NCBI GenBank assembly: GCA_024225395.1
Contig: JAAEMR010000236.1
Span: 1 to 64,000, forward strand
Reading direction: 5' to 3'
DNA from: Gammaproteobacteria bacterium
Lineage (GTDB): Bacteria > Pseudomonadota > Gammaproteobacteria > GCA-001735895
Length of the DNA: 64,000 nucleotides
Shown: positions 8,306 to 17,874 of the stretch, piece after piece
How positions within the stretch are numbered: position 1 is the first letter of the stretch
Layout: every line of letters starts with the position of its first letter
The notes under the pieces: model-generated
Told to the model about the DNA's origin: nothing
The model's input: the letters and a program-made list of their open reading frames with translations, nothing else
Database searches by the model: none
Program-made: the position numbers and the translations under genes

Positions 8306-9637
8306 ATGAAAACATCCTTAACTTTATTACTTTCTATCCTGTTAGCATCCGTAGTTTTCGGGTTGACCGACCAGGTTTATGAGTTACGCATAGGTTTGTC
8401 TTTATTAACCCTGATTGCCGTTTTATGGATGACAGAAACTTTTCATGTTTCCGTAACGGCTTTACTGGTTCCACTACTGGCTGTTGTGACCGGTATTTTT
8501 GACGTTAAACAGGCTTTTAGCCAGTTTGCGCATCCAATTATTTATTTGTTTCTGGGAGGCTTTGCACTGGCCAGTGCTTTGCATAAACAAAACCTGGATC
8601 GGCGCATTGCCAGTTTAATCATTGTGTTAGCCAAAGGGCGGGTCGGGTTGGCTATCTGGATGCTATTCATATCTACTGCTTTTACTTCGATGTGGATTTC
8701 TAATACGGCAACGGCTGCCATGATGCTGCCTTTAGCTCTGGGACTTTTATCAAAACTTAATTATGAAAAAAACAAATCCAGTTACTGGTTTGTGTTACTG
8801 GGCATTGCCTATTCAGCAAATATCGGTGGCATAGGTACTCTGGTAGGTAGTCCACCCAATGCTATCGCTGCTGCCAATACGGGTATCAGTTTTGTCGAAT
8901 GGTTACAGTTTGGATTGCCGACCGTAATCGTGATGTTTCCACTGGTGATTTTTATATTATTTTGGGTTTTTGAACCGGATTTAAACTTCAGTTTTGACAG
9001 TGATACCGATATTGCTCCTTTAAGCATTCAGCAGAAACTGACTTTACTGGTATTTTTAATTACCGTGTGTGGCTGGCTATTCAGCAAGCCTTTGTCAGCC
9101 TGGTTTGGTATACAAAAAGATTTTGATTCTTTAGTGGCATTGTTTGCCATTATCCAGTTAGCTGTATTTCACCTGATAAGCTGGAAAGACTTACAACAAA
9201 GTGCTGACTGGGGAGTGTTAATCTTATTCGGTGGTGGATTAACCTTATCTGCAATTTTACAAACCACCGGTGCCAGTCAGTTTTTGGGGCAGCAAATGAT
9301 TATTGGAATGCAACATGCCCCATTAATACTCTTTTTGCTGGCACTGACCGGTATGGTGGTGATGTTAACGGAAGTTGCCAGTAATACGGCCAGCAGTGCG
9401 TTGCTAATACCGGTGTTTATAGCTGTTGCTCCATCATTTGGTATGCAGCCGGAGTTAATTTCATTTTTGATAGCAGTTGCTGCTTCCTGTGCATTTATGC
9501 TACCGGTAGCAACACCGCCTAATGCGATTGTTTTTGGCTCGGGATTAGTACCCCAGCAGCAAATGATGAAAGCAGGGTTAGTACTCAATCTAATCATGAC
9601 TCTACTAATTGCATCGGGCATCTGGATTCTGGCGTAG
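8306..9637 (+). CDS. SLC13/DASS family sodium:anion symporter
   Basis: This 443-residue inner-membrane protein with about a dozen hydrophobic segments belongs to the divalent anion:sodium symporter family. The two diagnostic SNT motifs that bind sodium and substrate carboxylates are present: SNTATAAMMLP near residue 132 and SNTASSALLIP near residue 361. The matching hairpin glycine/proline motifs (IGTLVGSPPNAIAA; VATPPNAIVFGSG) are also present. The substrate could be a dicarboxylate, sulfate or a related anion; the sequence alone does not decide. It closely follows arfB on the same strand. Confidence 0.9.
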   Translation: MKTSLTLLLSILLASVVFGLTDQVYELRIGLSLLTLIAVLWMTETFHVSVTALLVPLLAVVTGIFDVKQAFSQFAHPIIYLFLGGFALASALHKQNLDRRIASLIIVLAKGRVGLAIWMLFISTAFTSMWISNTATAAMMLPLALGLLSKLNYEKNKSSYWFVLLGIAYSANIGGIGTLVGSPPNAIAAANTGISFVEWLQFGLPTVIVMFPLVIFILFWVFEPDLNFSFDSDTDIAPLSIQQKLTLLVFLITVCGWLFSKPLSAWFGIQKDFDSLVALFAIIQLAVFHLISWKDLQQSADWGVLILFGGGLTLSAILQTTGASQFLGQQMIIGMQHAPLILFLLALTGMVVMLTEVASNTASSALLIPVFIAVAPSFGMQPELISFLIAVAASCAFMLPVATPPNAIVFGSGLVPQQQMMKAGLVLNLIMTLLIASGIWILA

Positions 9638-9750
9638 ATTATTCTGGAACAAAATCACAAATATCAACAAACAAGTTGTTGTCAACAATGTCGTCTCTGA
9701 TTACAGTATGATTACAACAAAAATATTAAGTAAGGCATAGATTTAATAAC

Positions 9751-10545
9751 ATGGTTACTGTCATTGCTCACAGAGGGGCGAGAAGCCTCGCGCCAGAAAA
9801 TACCCTGGCTTCAGCGCGAAAAGCACATGCTCTTGGTGCTGATTTATGGGAGACAGATTTAGCCGTCACAGCAGATCAGCAACTGGTATTGATGCATGAT
9901 GATGCCATGACGCGTACCACAAACGTTGCCGATGTATTCCCAGATCGTGTACCCGCCGCTTTTTCCACTTATACTCTGGCAGAAATCCGTTCGCTTGACG
10001 CGGGCTCCTGGTTTGAACGTGATGATCCGTTTGGCCAGGTGGCAGCCGGTGCGGTTGATGGTCAGCAACTGGCAGCTTATGTTGGTGAAAAAGTGCCAAT
10101 GCTACGGGAAGCTTTCGAACTAACGCTTGAACTCAACTGGTTTCTGAACCTGGAGTTAAAAGCTCAGCCTGCGCCTAATGATCATGTTGATGTGGTCAGT
10201 GCGGTTCTGAATCTTGCAGATGAAGTGGGAATAGGAGCTGATCACCTGTTATTTTCATCCGCTCAGTTTGACTGGTTAAAAATCCTTAAACAGCGCAGGC
10301 CAGAATTTGAAGTGCAGGCCATCCTGGGACTTTTTCCGCAAGATCCGGTGGACTTCAATGATTCATTTTTCGAAACCTTTAATCCACGTTATACCCGTCT
10401 ATCACTTGAGCAGTTGCAACTGCAGATAAATCTGGGGCTGAAGATTAATCCTTATACCGTCAATGATGAAGATTTGATCACTCGTTTTATAGAAATGGGT
10501 GTAACGGGTCTTATTACCGATTTTCCACAGCGAGTACTAAAATAA
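9751..10545 (+). CDS. Glycerophosphodiester phosphodiesterase family protein
   Basis: This 264-residue single-domain GDPD enzyme hydrolyses glycerophosphodiesters to glycerol 3-phosphate and an alcohol. The N-terminal HRGARSLAPENTLAS motif carries the catalytic His, and ETDLAVTADQQLVLMHDD carries the metal-binding acidic residues and second His. Further blocks are LNLELKAQP and the C-terminal VTGLITDFP. It has no signal peptide and is probably cytoplasmic, like UgpQ. Its stop overlaps the start of the amidotransferase gene (TAATG). A second GDPD gene lies at 12122 and a ugp importer at 21.7 kb, so this strain is well equipped for glycerophosphodiester use. Confidence 0.92.
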   Translation: MVTVIAHRGARSLAPENTLASARKAHALGADLWETDLAVTADQQLVLMHDDAMTRTTNVADVFPDRVPAAFSTYTLAEIRSLDAGSWFERDDPFGQVAAGAVDGQQLAAYVGEKVPMLREAFELTLELNWFLNLELKAQPAPNDHVDVVSAVLNLADEVGIGADHLLFSSAQFDWLKILKQRRPEFEVQAILGLFPQDPVDFNDSFFETFNPRYTRLSLEQLQLQINLGLKINPYTVNDEDLITRFIEMGVTGLITDFPQRVLK

Positions 10546-11420
10546 TGCAATCTCCAGTCACAACAGCGAAACTTCGTTTGTGTATAGTTAATTGCTACCC
10601 AAAGGCCAGTCGCAAAAATTTTGAGCTGTCTAATGTGGGGCAACCGCATGATCTTTTTCGTGAATTTTTAAGTCAGCAGGCACCCAATACGAGCAGCGAA
10701 ATAGTTTTCGTTGCAGATCCTGATTTTTCATTGCCGGAGGGTAAAAGTATCGGTGACTTCGATGGTTTTATCTGGACCGGCTCGGACCTGACAGTTTATC
10801 ATGTGGATGATCCGCGCGTATCCGGGCAGATTGAATTTGCCCGCACATTAATGAATTCAGGGGCCGCCAGTTTTGGCAGTTGCTGGGGAATTCAGATGGC
10901 CGCACAGGTAGGTGGTGGTGAAGTGGCGGTTAATCCTAATGGACGTGAATGGGGCATTGCCCGCGATATTGAACTGAATGATGCGGCTAAAGACTCACCG
11001 ATGCTGGCAGGTAAGCCGACTAAATTTGATGCTTTTATCATGCATCTGGATGAAGTTAAAAGTTTGCCGCAAGGCACGTTGTCACTCGGTGGTAACGCAC
11101 ATACCAATATTCAGGCAGCGGTTTTTGAAAACGGAAATGCTACTTTCTGGGGAACTCAATACCACCCGGAATATAACCTGCATGAAATGGGTCGTTTGAT
11201 TGCAGCCAGGGCTGTGGCACTGGTAAAAGAAGGGCATTTTGCAGATGAAGACGCAGTTGCGAGTTATGCGGCAGACATGCAAGCCCTGTATGCAAATCCT
11301 GATTCAAAAGAACTGCGTGAGCGACTTAATGTGGGTGATGATATTATCGATCCGCAAATACGCCAGGTGGAATTACGTAACTGGTTGAGATTTATTGAAT
11401 CACGAGTGGGACGGACATGA
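10545..11420 (+). CDS. Type 1 glutamine amidotransferase (GATase1 domain)
   Basis: This 291-residue protein has a class I glutamine amidotransferase fold with the triad nucleophile C113 in GSCWGIQ and H207/E209 in TQYHPEY. It resembles the stand-alone amidotransferases annotated as GMP-synthase-like, with no synthetase domain. It starts within the TAATG overlap of the GDPD gene, and its own stop overlaps the next start (ATGA), so the three genes are translationally coupled. The ammonia acceptor is unknown. An unusual C-terminal extension (about residues 215-291) is rich in acidic residues. Confidence 0.85.
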   Translation: MQSPVTTAKLRLCIVNCYPKASRKNFELSNVGQPHDLFREFLSQQAPNTSSEIVFVADPDFSLPEGKSIGDFDGFIWTGSDLTVYHVDDPRVSGQIEFARTLMNSGAASFGSCWGIQMAAQVGGGEVAVNPNGREWGIARDIELNDAAKDSPMLAGKPTKFDAFIMHLDEVKSLPQGTLSLGGNAHTNIQAAVFENGNATFWGTQYHPEYNLHEMGRLIAARAVALVKEGHFADEDAVASYAADMQALYANPDSKELRERLNVGDDIIDPQIRQVELRNWLRFIESRVGRT

Positions 11421-11998
11421 ATCACCAAATATTTTTAATGACTAATCGTTTAATGAATACCTTCATTGCTGCATTCTTCACTGGTTTATTGCTAGTTACG
11501 AATGTCTGGGCCGAACAACAGGTAAAAAATCGTTATCAAGTTCAGGGATATGTACTCGATGAAAATGATAAGGGTCTTGTTAACCAGCAGGTAAAGATAT
11601 TTAAAGGTAGAATATTACTGGAAATGGGTAAAACCAATGCAGAAGGTTTCTACTCATTGCAATTCAAATTACGTGACTCAGATAACCAGAAGCTTCTTAA
11701 GCTGACTGCTGGATCTAACCAGGCAGAACTTCGAGTGACTTTTGACGATAAAGGCAGTAATGCATTACGTGTACACAAAGCCAATTTTATTGATGGAAAA
11801 TTTGTTGAAGGTGGTCTCAATGGTTTTCGTTTTCCGACCTGGATATACCCGATAGTCGGTTTGATAGTGATTAGCCTGCTCGCGGTAAAACTTGAGAAAC
11901 GACGCAAAAAGAAAATTCAGCAAAAGAAAGACAAGTTATCGGGAAGGCAATCGACCAGCAGTCACCATGCAAAGAAAAAACGCCGTAAAAAACATTAG
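11417..11998 (+). CDS. Exported single-span membrane protein with carboxypeptidase-regulatory-like domain
   Basis: This 193-residue protein has an N-terminal hydrophobic signal (about residues 12-32, ending VWAEQ). One beta-sandwich domain of the carboxypeptidase regulatory type follows (QVQGYVLDENDKGLVNQQVKIF, NAEGFYSLQF). A transmembrane helix lies at about residues 142-158, then a very basic cytoplasmic tail (EKRRKKKIQQKKDK and KKKRRKKH). The sandwich would sit in the periplasm. It is the third gene of a coupled set with a GDPD and an amidotransferase. Function unknown. Confidence 0.65.
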   Translation: MNHQIFLMTNRLMNTFIAAFFTGLLLVTNVWAEQQVKNRYQVQGYVLDENDKGLVNQQVKIFKGRILLEMGKTNAEGFYSLQFKLRDSDNQKLLKLTAGSNQAELRVTFDDKGSNALRVHKANFIDGKFVEGGLNGFRFPTWIYPIVGLIVISLLAVKLEKRRKKKIQQKKDKLSGRQSTSSHHAKKKRRKKH

Positions 11999-12121
11999 TA
12001 ATCAAATAATTATTGATAATTCAATTGTTACAGATCCGGTCTAAAAATCTGAATATCATCACTGTGAATTGATACTCACTACTCTATACTTTAAAAATTA
12101 CATATCAGGTAGATAACTGTC

Positions 12122-12877
12122 ATGACAGGTCGAGTTTCACTGGTTGCTCATCGCGGCCAGCCTTTATCTTTTCCCGAAAATAGTCTCGAAGGGTTTAGTC
12201 ATGTGCTTAAAAGCGGAGGATGTTATTTGGAAACTGATGTGCATATTACTTCCGATGGCATTCCCGTGTTAAGCCATGATGCGAACCTGTTAAAGCTAAC
12301 CGGAAAACAAATCATCGTAGCTGATCATAGTTATGATGAAATTAAATATATGTCAGCGGGTTACAGTGAAAGGTTTGGAGATCAATTTAACCACTGTCGT
12401 ATTGCCACCGTAGAGCAATTTTCAGAATTATTAAAAGGCTGGCCGGACGTCACCTGTTTTATAGAAATTAAGGATGCCTGTTTAAACTACTTTGGTTTAA
12501 AAGCGGTTGATTTAGTAATCGATGCGTTACAGGAAATTCATTCCCAGGTCGTTGTGATCTCATTTAATTATGATGCACTGGAATATGCTAAAAATAATTA
12601 TGATTTATCGACAGGCTGGGTTTTGCCGGATTGGTCGGAACAAAATCGATTAAAATCCACTGTCCTGGACCCCGACTATTTACTGGTTAGCACAGAATTA
12701 TGCCCCCAGGAAACAGTAGAGATCTGGACGGGTAGCTGGGAATGGATTGTTTACACTATTAATTCAGCAGATGATGTAGGACATTATTCGGGATTAGGAT
12801 TTGAGCTCATTGAAACTAATCGTTTTAGTGAGCTGAAACAGGAAAGTAAAATTGTCGATAAAAGCAATGATTTTTAG
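12122..12877 (+). CDS. Second glycerophosphodiester phosphodiesterase family protein
   Basis: This 251-residue GDPD-fold protein has HRGQPLSFPENSLEGF, LETDVHITSDGIPVLSHDAN and CFIEIKDACLNYFGL, carrying the catalytic histidines and metal-binding acidic residues. Low similarity to the first GDPD beyond these motifs suggests a different lineage, not a recent duplication. There is no signal peptide. It is transcribed alone, with a 120-base gap upstream. A TCAGCC/GGCTGA stem (12894-12913) lies just after the stop, but no T-run follows. The substrate may differ from glycerophosphodiesters. Confidence 0.85.
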   Translation: MTGRVSLVAHRGQPLSFPENSLEGFSHVLKSGGCYLETDVHITSDGIPVLSHDANLLKLTGKQIIVADHSYDEIKYMSAGYSERFGDQFNHCRIATVEQFSELLKGWPDVTCFIEIKDACLNYFGLKAVDLVIDALQEIHSQVVVISFNYDALEYAKNNYDLSTGWVLPDWSEQNRLKSTVLDPDYLLVSTELCPQETVEIWTGSWEWIVYTINSADDVGHYSGLGFELIETNRFSELKQESKIVDKSNDF

Positions 12878-13107
12878 CTGGTCGGGTTTTCCGTCAGCCG
12901 ATTTACGGGCTGAAATCCTAAGTAACAGCTTTTGGGAATCTACGCTGAGTAGTACTATCGACTTACTACAATATCCTCTATAATCAAATCACCACTTATA
13001 TCCATATTATCAAAAAATAAGTAGGAATTTACTGGTATTCCAGTTCCTTTTGATACTAATACCCTGCAGCCCTGTATATTTAATTTTAAGTAAAGTTTAA
13101 GAAAATT

Positions 13108-14922
13108 ATGAGCTTTAAACCTAAGGAAGTGCATTGGTTTGAAACGAAAACGCCAAGAAATTTTACTGTTTATGCTATTGAGGCATTAGCACAGACAAGT
13201 ATCGTTGAGTTCTTCCATCAGGACTGGGATGCAAGCGCTTATGATACCGAGCTTATAAGGTCACAAGTTGATGAATTTGCGAGTTTGTCAAACAGGTTTA
13301 ACAAGGAATTACCTGCATCTTTATCTCCTCCAGAAACTCATGAAGAATCACCCGAACATTTAGCCGAAGCAGCATTAAAAACTTTAAGGAAATGGTGCGC
13401 TGATTTATTGTGTCTCCAAAAAGAGTTTAACAGTGTATTTAAAGAAATTGATGAGCTTGAAATACTGAAAGCCCTGCTAGAGGCAATACCTGATCATGAT
13501 ATAGATTTTAGCTGGATCGATCAGACTAGTGACATCCTCTATAAAAAACTATATTCATGTCCAACAGGAGCATTCAACCACCCTTCTGGAAAGAACATTG
13601 TGGTTGAAATTTTTCCGGCTGTAGAACAGGACTTTATTCTGATGATAGGGACTCCTGATCATCTGCAAATAGTAGAAGCTGCTTCAACCCTGGTCGGCTG
13701 CAAAAAAGTTAATATACCCTCCTGGCTTACCAGCCAGCCAACTCACAGGGTAGATGATATTATCAAAAGGATTAGCTCTCTCAGGCAAAAGCTTCAGAAT
13801 ATAGAGACCCGACTAACCGCACATAAAGAAGATGAAAAACTAAAGCAGTCACTCTCTTCTGTTCGTTTACTTCTCTGGATAATAGAAAACCCTCAGGCGA
13901 ATTCTGCTAAAAAGGAATTCTGTCATATTAGTGGTTGGACATCCGCAGAATCTCCCAAAGATTTAGAGGAAGCTCTTAACAAAGCCGGAATAGAAACAGA
14001 AGTATCATTTTCAGAAAAACCTGTCTCGCAACATCCACCCGTTCATATGCCTCATGCCTGGTGGATACAGCCATTTAGTCTTTTTGTTGATTTTGCCGGA
14101 ACGCCAGCGAGTGATGAAATAGATCCCACTCCTTTGCTGGCCCTGATAGTCCCGTTACTTTTTGGCTACATGTTCCCGGATGTTGGTCATGGTCTGGTAC
14201 TGGTTATTGCCGGTTTAGTTTTTAATAAAAAAATTCCACAAGCCGGTATTTTAATACCCTGTGGCCTGGCATCAGCCGGGTTTGGTTTCATTTTTGGAGA
14301 TGTTTTTGGGCGGCATGACATCATTGATGCTATCTGGTTAAACCCCCTGGATGACCCGTTAAAAGTGATAGCAGCTCCACTCGTGCTGGGTGCTTTAATA
14401 TTAACCACAGGATTAATTTTTTCAGGTATTGAAGCCCATTGGCGGGGTGAATTAAAAAAATGGTTTCAGACTGAAGCCCCCGTGCTTTTACTCTATCTTG
14501 TTTTAATACCGAGTATTTTCTGGATAGAAATTTTATGGTTAACGGGACCCGTTCTGATCTGGTTTAGTGTAGGTAATTTATTCTATTGCACTACCAGTAA
14601 AGCATTATGTTTACTCTATAGTTTTGGTAATTTATTCGAGAGCATATTAAGACTAGGGTTAAATTCGATCTCATTCATGCGTGTAGGGGTATTCGCATTG
14701 GCACATTCGGGGGCTTCTCACGCAGCGAATATGATTGCAGATATGATTGATAATACTCTTCTGTTCATCATTTTCTTAATATTTAGCCATGCATTCATCA
14801 TAGGCTTTGAAGGCTTAATTGTTTTTATTCAAACGACCAGGCTTATATTATTTGAGTTCTTTTCACGGTTTTTGAAGGCTGAGGGTCGCGTCTTTAAGCC
14901 GGTGCATGGCTTGACTCAATAA
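13108..14922 (+). CDS. Orphan V-type ATPase subunit I (a/I subunit)
   Basis: This 604-residue protein is a V/A-type ATPase subunit I. A soluble N-terminal half of about 320 residues (coiled segments such as RISSLRQKLQNIETRL) is followed by seven or eight membrane helices. Signatures are PTPLLALIVPLLFGYMFPDV at the first helix and SISFMRVGVFALAHSG, with the conserved proton-path Arg at about residue 525. The C-terminal EGLIVFIQTTRLILFEFFSR is also typical. In complete enzymes it forms the half-channels and stator contact. No A, B, D, E, F, C or K subunit gene is near, so its partner is unclear. It converges on the next gene with only 7 bases between the stops. Confidence 0.85.
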   Translation: MSFKPKEVHWFETKTPRNFTVYAIEALAQTSIVEFFHQDWDASAYDTELIRSQVDEFASLSNRFNKELPASLSPPETHEESPEHLAEAALKTLRKWCADLLCLQKEFNSVFKEIDELEILKALLEAIPDHDIDFSWIDQTSDILYKKLYSCPTGAFNHPSGKNIVVEIFPAVEQDFILMIGTPDHLQIVEAASTLVGCKKVNIPSWLTSQPTHRVDDIIKRISSLRQKLQNIETRLTAHKEDEKLKQSLSSVRLLLWIIENPQANSAKKEFCHISGWTSAESPKDLEEALNKAGIETEVSFSEKPVSQHPPVHMPHAWWIQPFSLFVDFAGTPASDEIDPTPLLALIVPLLFGYMFPDVGHGLVLVIAGLVFNKKIPQAGILIPCGLASAGFGFIFGDVFGRHDIIDAIWLNPLDDPLKVIAAPLVLGALILTTGLIFSGIEAHWRGELKKWFQTEAPVLLLYLVLIPSIFWIEILWLTGPVLIWFSVGNLFYCTTSKALCLLYSFGNLFESILRLGLNSISFMRVGVFALAHSGASHAANMIADMIDNTLLFIIFLIFSHAFIIGFEGLIVFIQTTRLILFEFFSRFLKAEGRVFKPVHGLTQ

Positions 14923-14929
14923 ATGTACA

Positions 14930-15304
14930 CTAATCTTCTGGCACAATTTCGATCCTTTCGATATCCGCGATATAAACAGTGCGTCCTTCCAGCGTTTTAA
15001 AGCTGTTTGATTTGATATCTTTCTGTTCGGCTCTGTAAGTCATCTTGTGACCGGTCTGTGTGTTGACAACATGAACATTAACTGTTGCGTACTTGTCACC
15101 AATTTCCAGGAAAAAGACAGCCAGTGCGCTGAGCACCATAAATAGCATAAAAAGGTAGGCACCCTGACGAAACATTTTTTCATTTTCAGTCAATTCTTTT
15201 TTGGGTTGAGAGCCCCGCTGCTGTTGAGGAGCCACTCTTTTAGTTCTGAAGAACAGGATAACGCCAACTATAACCGTGAGCGTAAAAAGGATTTTGGTGA
15301 TCAT
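14930..15304 (-). CDS. Small membrane protein of unknown function
   Basis: This 124-residue protein has two hydrophobic segments (about residues 3-20 and 50-68) separated by a basic, glutamine-rich loop. A C-terminal domain of about 50 residues is likely beta-rich (KYATVNVHVVNTQTGHKMTYRA, VYIADIERIEIV). I do not recognise the family. It is convergent with the V-ATPase subunit gene and divergent from modA. Confidence 0.55.
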   Translation of the reverse strand: MITKILFTLTVIVGVILFFRTKRVAPQQQRGSQPKKELTENEKMFRQGAYLFMLFMVLSALAVFFLEIGDKYATVNVHVVNTQTGHKMTYRAEQKDIKSNSFKTLEGRTVYIADIERIEIVPED

Positions 15305-15378
15305 TAATGCTGGATGAGTTTAAGTAAGTGGCAATGATACCGTATAATGTTTTAACTTAGTCAGGAAATTACTGTTTT

Positions 15379-16125
15379 ATGCGGGTAGTGAAGAAACTGT
15401 TTATCATCGTTTTGTTATTTATAACGGTTTCTCCGGTTTATGCGGGCGTCATTCGAGTGGCTGTTGCCAGTAATTTTGCCAATACCTTGAAACAGATTTC
15501 CGCCTCATTTGAGAAAGAGACCGGCCACCAGGTAAAACTAAGCGTCGGTTCAACCGGCAAACATTATGCTCAAATAAAAAATGCAGCCCCGTTCGATGTA
15601 TTTTTTGCGGCAGATGCCCGGCGACCTGAATTGCTGGACAAACAGGGTTTAGCGATCGCTGGAAGCCGTTTTACCTACGCCCGGGGAAAGCTAATTTTAT
15701 GGAGCCCTGATCAAAATCTGGTCGATACTGGTGGGTTAGTGCTTAATTCAGAAGACTTTGATTTTCTGGCTGTCGCCAATCCCAAGTTGGCTCCTTACGG
15801 CAAAGCGGCTCAGCAAGTTTTACGCAAAAGAGGTTTATGGAAACCTCTTAGGCAACGAATGGTTCGAGGTGAAAATATCGGACAAACTTTCCAGTTTGTA
15901 AAAAGTGGTAATGCTCAACTGGGTTTTATTGCGGCTTCTCAGGTTTTTGAAGATGGTGTTATTAAAAAAGGTTCTTCCTGGCAAGTCCCTGAAGAGGATT
16001 ACAGTGCCATTAACCAGCAGGCAGTTTTATTGAATAATAATGAAATAGCACAGGCATTTGTAGCTTATCTGCGCAGTGATGAAATGTTGAAAATCATCCG
16101 TAATTCTGGATATGAAACCCCGTAA
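15379..16125 (+). CDS. modA: Molybdate ABC transporter, periplasmic binding protein
   Basis: This 248-residue type II solute-binding protein has a signal peptide ending VYAG (about residue 23). Family motifs are VAVASNFANTLKQI, VGSTGKHYAQIKNAAPFDVFFAADARRPELL and LGFIAASQV. It matches ModA in length and motif order and delivers molybdate or tungstate to ModB. Its stop overlaps the modB start (TAATG), giving translational coupling. I see no MoeE-type mod box upstream. Confidence 0.93.
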   Translation: MRVVKKLFIIVLLFITVSPVYAGVIRVAVASNFANTLKQISASFEKETGHQVKLSVGSTGKHYAQIKNAAPFDVFFAADARRPELLDKQGLAIAGSRFTYARGKLILWSPDQNLVDTGGLVLNSEDFDFLAVANPKLAPYGKAAQQVLRKRGLWKPLRQRMVRGENIGQTFQFVKSGNAQLGFIAASQVFEDGVIKKGSSWQVPEEDYSAINQQAVLLNNNEIAQAFVAYLRSDEMLKIIRNSGYETP

Positions 16126-16811
16126 TGTTAAATGAATCGGATCTATTAGCGCTGGGTATTACCTTAAAGCTTGCGCTGCTGACGACTTGTATTCTGCTGT
16201 TAATTGGTACACCGCTGGCCTGGTGGTTGTCTAAATCACGCTGGAAATACAAATTTTTACTGGAAGCGATTATTGCGTTGCCGCTGGTGTTGCCCCCAAC
16301 CGTGTTAGGTTTTTACCTGTTACTGCTGTTAGGCCCGAATGGTCCTTTGGGTGGATTGATGATCGCGATGGGTGGACGACCGCTGGCATTTACCTTTACC
16401 GGGCTGGTGATTGGCTCGGTGGTGTACTCGATGCCATTTGTTATTCAGCCGTTACAAAATGCATTCAGTGCAATCGGAAGCCGCCCGCTGGAAGTAGCGG
16501 CGACTCTACGGGCTTCTCCGCTGGATCGATTTTTCACCATCGCCATTCCACTGGCACGTCCCGGATTCCTGACCGCGGCAGTTTTGGGTTTTGCGCATAC
16601 GGTCGGTGAGTTTGGTGTGGTGCTGATGATTGGCGGAAATATTCCGGGCGAAACTCAGGTGCTGTCCATTGCTATTTACGATCATGTCGAAGGGCTGGAA
16701 TATGCCCATGCTCACTGGTTATCGGGTGGTTTACTACTGATGTCTTTCCTGTTGTTGATTGCAGTTTATGCTTTCAATCGTCGCTCTAAAGTGGTCAGCA
16801 ATGGATTCTAA
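16125..16811 (+). CDS. modB: Molybdate ABC transporter permease
   Basis: This 228-residue inner-membrane permease has five hydrophobic helices and the ModB signatures LPLVLPPTVLGFYLL and the EAA loop (EVAATLRASPLDRFFTIAIPLARPG), which contacts ModC. HTVGEFGVVLMIGG is also typical. It is coupled to modA upstream and overlaps modC downstream by 11 bases. Confidence 0.94.
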   Translation: MLNESDLLALGITLKLALLTTCILLLIGTPLAWWLSKSRWKYKFLLEAIIALPLVLPPTVLGFYLLLLLGPNGPLGGLMIAMGGRPLAFTFTGLVIGSVVYSMPFVIQPLQNAFSAIGSRPLEVAATLRASPLDRFFTIAIPLARPGFLTAAVLGFAHTVGEFGVVLMIGGNIPGETQVLSIAIYDHVEGLEYAHAHWLSGGLLLMSFLLLIAVYAFNRRSKVVSNGF

Positions 16812-17874
16812 AGTAACCGCTAATTTTCGTATTCAACAGGACGATTTCATGCTGGATTCAGCATTTTCAATTCCAGCCACAGGCGTTACAGCATTATTTG
16901 GTTCATCGGGCTGTGGTAAAACAACGCTTCTTCGGGCCATAGCAGGTCTTGAAAATACGCAGTCGGGTTATCTAAAAGTAGGTGACAGGGTGTGGCAGGA
17001 TGACAATAGTTTTGTGCCCCCGCATCTTCGGTCTATCGGTTATGTTTTTCAGGAATCGAGTCTGTTTGAGCATATGAATGTCAAACGTAATCTGGAGTAT
17101 GGTCTAAAGCGGGTTGCTCCAGTGGACCAAAAAGTGTCGCTGGATCGAGTCATCGAATTACTCGGACTTGGAGGTTTGTTACTACGCAAACCGGAAAGTT
17201 TATCCGGTGGTGAACGACAGCGAGTGGCAATAGCTCGTGCATTAGCCGTCAGTCCGAGTTTATTATTGATGGATGAGCCGCTTGCAGCGCTGGATCATAG
17301 TCGAAAACAGGAAGTGCTGCCCTATATCGAATCGCTGCATAAAGAGCTGGAAATTCCGGTGATTTATGTCAGCCATTCACTGGAAGAAGTAGCTCAACTG
17401 GCCGATCATCTTATCCTAATGGAACACGGAAAGGTGGTGGATTCGGGGGATATTCACGACATGTTTACACGGCTTGATCTGCCGTTAGCGCATGAGCTGG
17501 ATGCTTCAGCCATTATCAATGCCACGGTCACCGGTTTTGATGAACTCTATCACCTGATGTTTCTGCAGTTTGCAGGTGGAACCATCACAGTAGCCGGGCA
17601 GAACCTGAATAAAGGCGATGCAGTTAGATTAAGGCTGGTTGCCCGTGATGTCAGCCTGACACTGGAACATCAGTCCAGCACCAGTATTTTAAATATATTT
17701 CCGGTGACCGTTGATGAGATTTTACAGACAGGTCCTGCTCAATTGATTGTTCGTCTGATGGCAGGGGGCGTACCGATGTTATCCAAGATTACCCGTAAGT
17801 CAGCTTCCGAACTCAATCTGGAACCCGGCAAAAAAGTGTTTGCTCAGGTGAAAAGCGTGGCGTTGCTGTCATAA
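16801..17874 (+). CDS. modC: Molybdate ABC transporter ATPase
   Basis: The start chosen is ATG 16801, inside the end of modB; the frame is open further upstream, but that would be a long overlap. The 357-residue protein has Walker A GSSGCGKTTLL, signature LSGGERQRVAIARAL, Walker B LLLMDEPLAALD and the switch His in VSHSLEEV. A C-terminal MOP/TOBE domain (about residues 230-357) could bind molybdate and regulate transport. It completes a normal modABC operon that supplies molybdenum-cofactor enzymes. Confidence 0.94.
   Translation: MDSKVTANFRIQQDDFMLDSAFSIPATGVTALFGSSGCGKTTLLRAIAGLENTQSGYLKVGDRVWQDDNSFVPPHLRSIGYVFQESSLFEHMNVKRNLEYGLKRVAPVDQKVSLDRVIELLGLGGLLLRKPESLSGGERQRVAIARALAVSPSLLLMDEPLAALDHSRKQEVLPYIESLHKELEIPVIYVSHSLEEVAQLADHLILMEHGKVVDSGDIHDMFTRLDLPLAHELDASAIINATVTGFDELYHLMFLQFAGGTITVAGQNLNKGDAVRLRLVARDVSLTLEHQSSTSILNIFPVTVDEILQTGPAQLIVRLMAGGVPMLSKITRKSASELNLEPGKKVFAQVKSVALLS

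Noticed and set aside
15305-15378. Mod-box operator before modA
   Set aside because: The gap is only 74 bases and contains no ModE-type palindrome that I could see.
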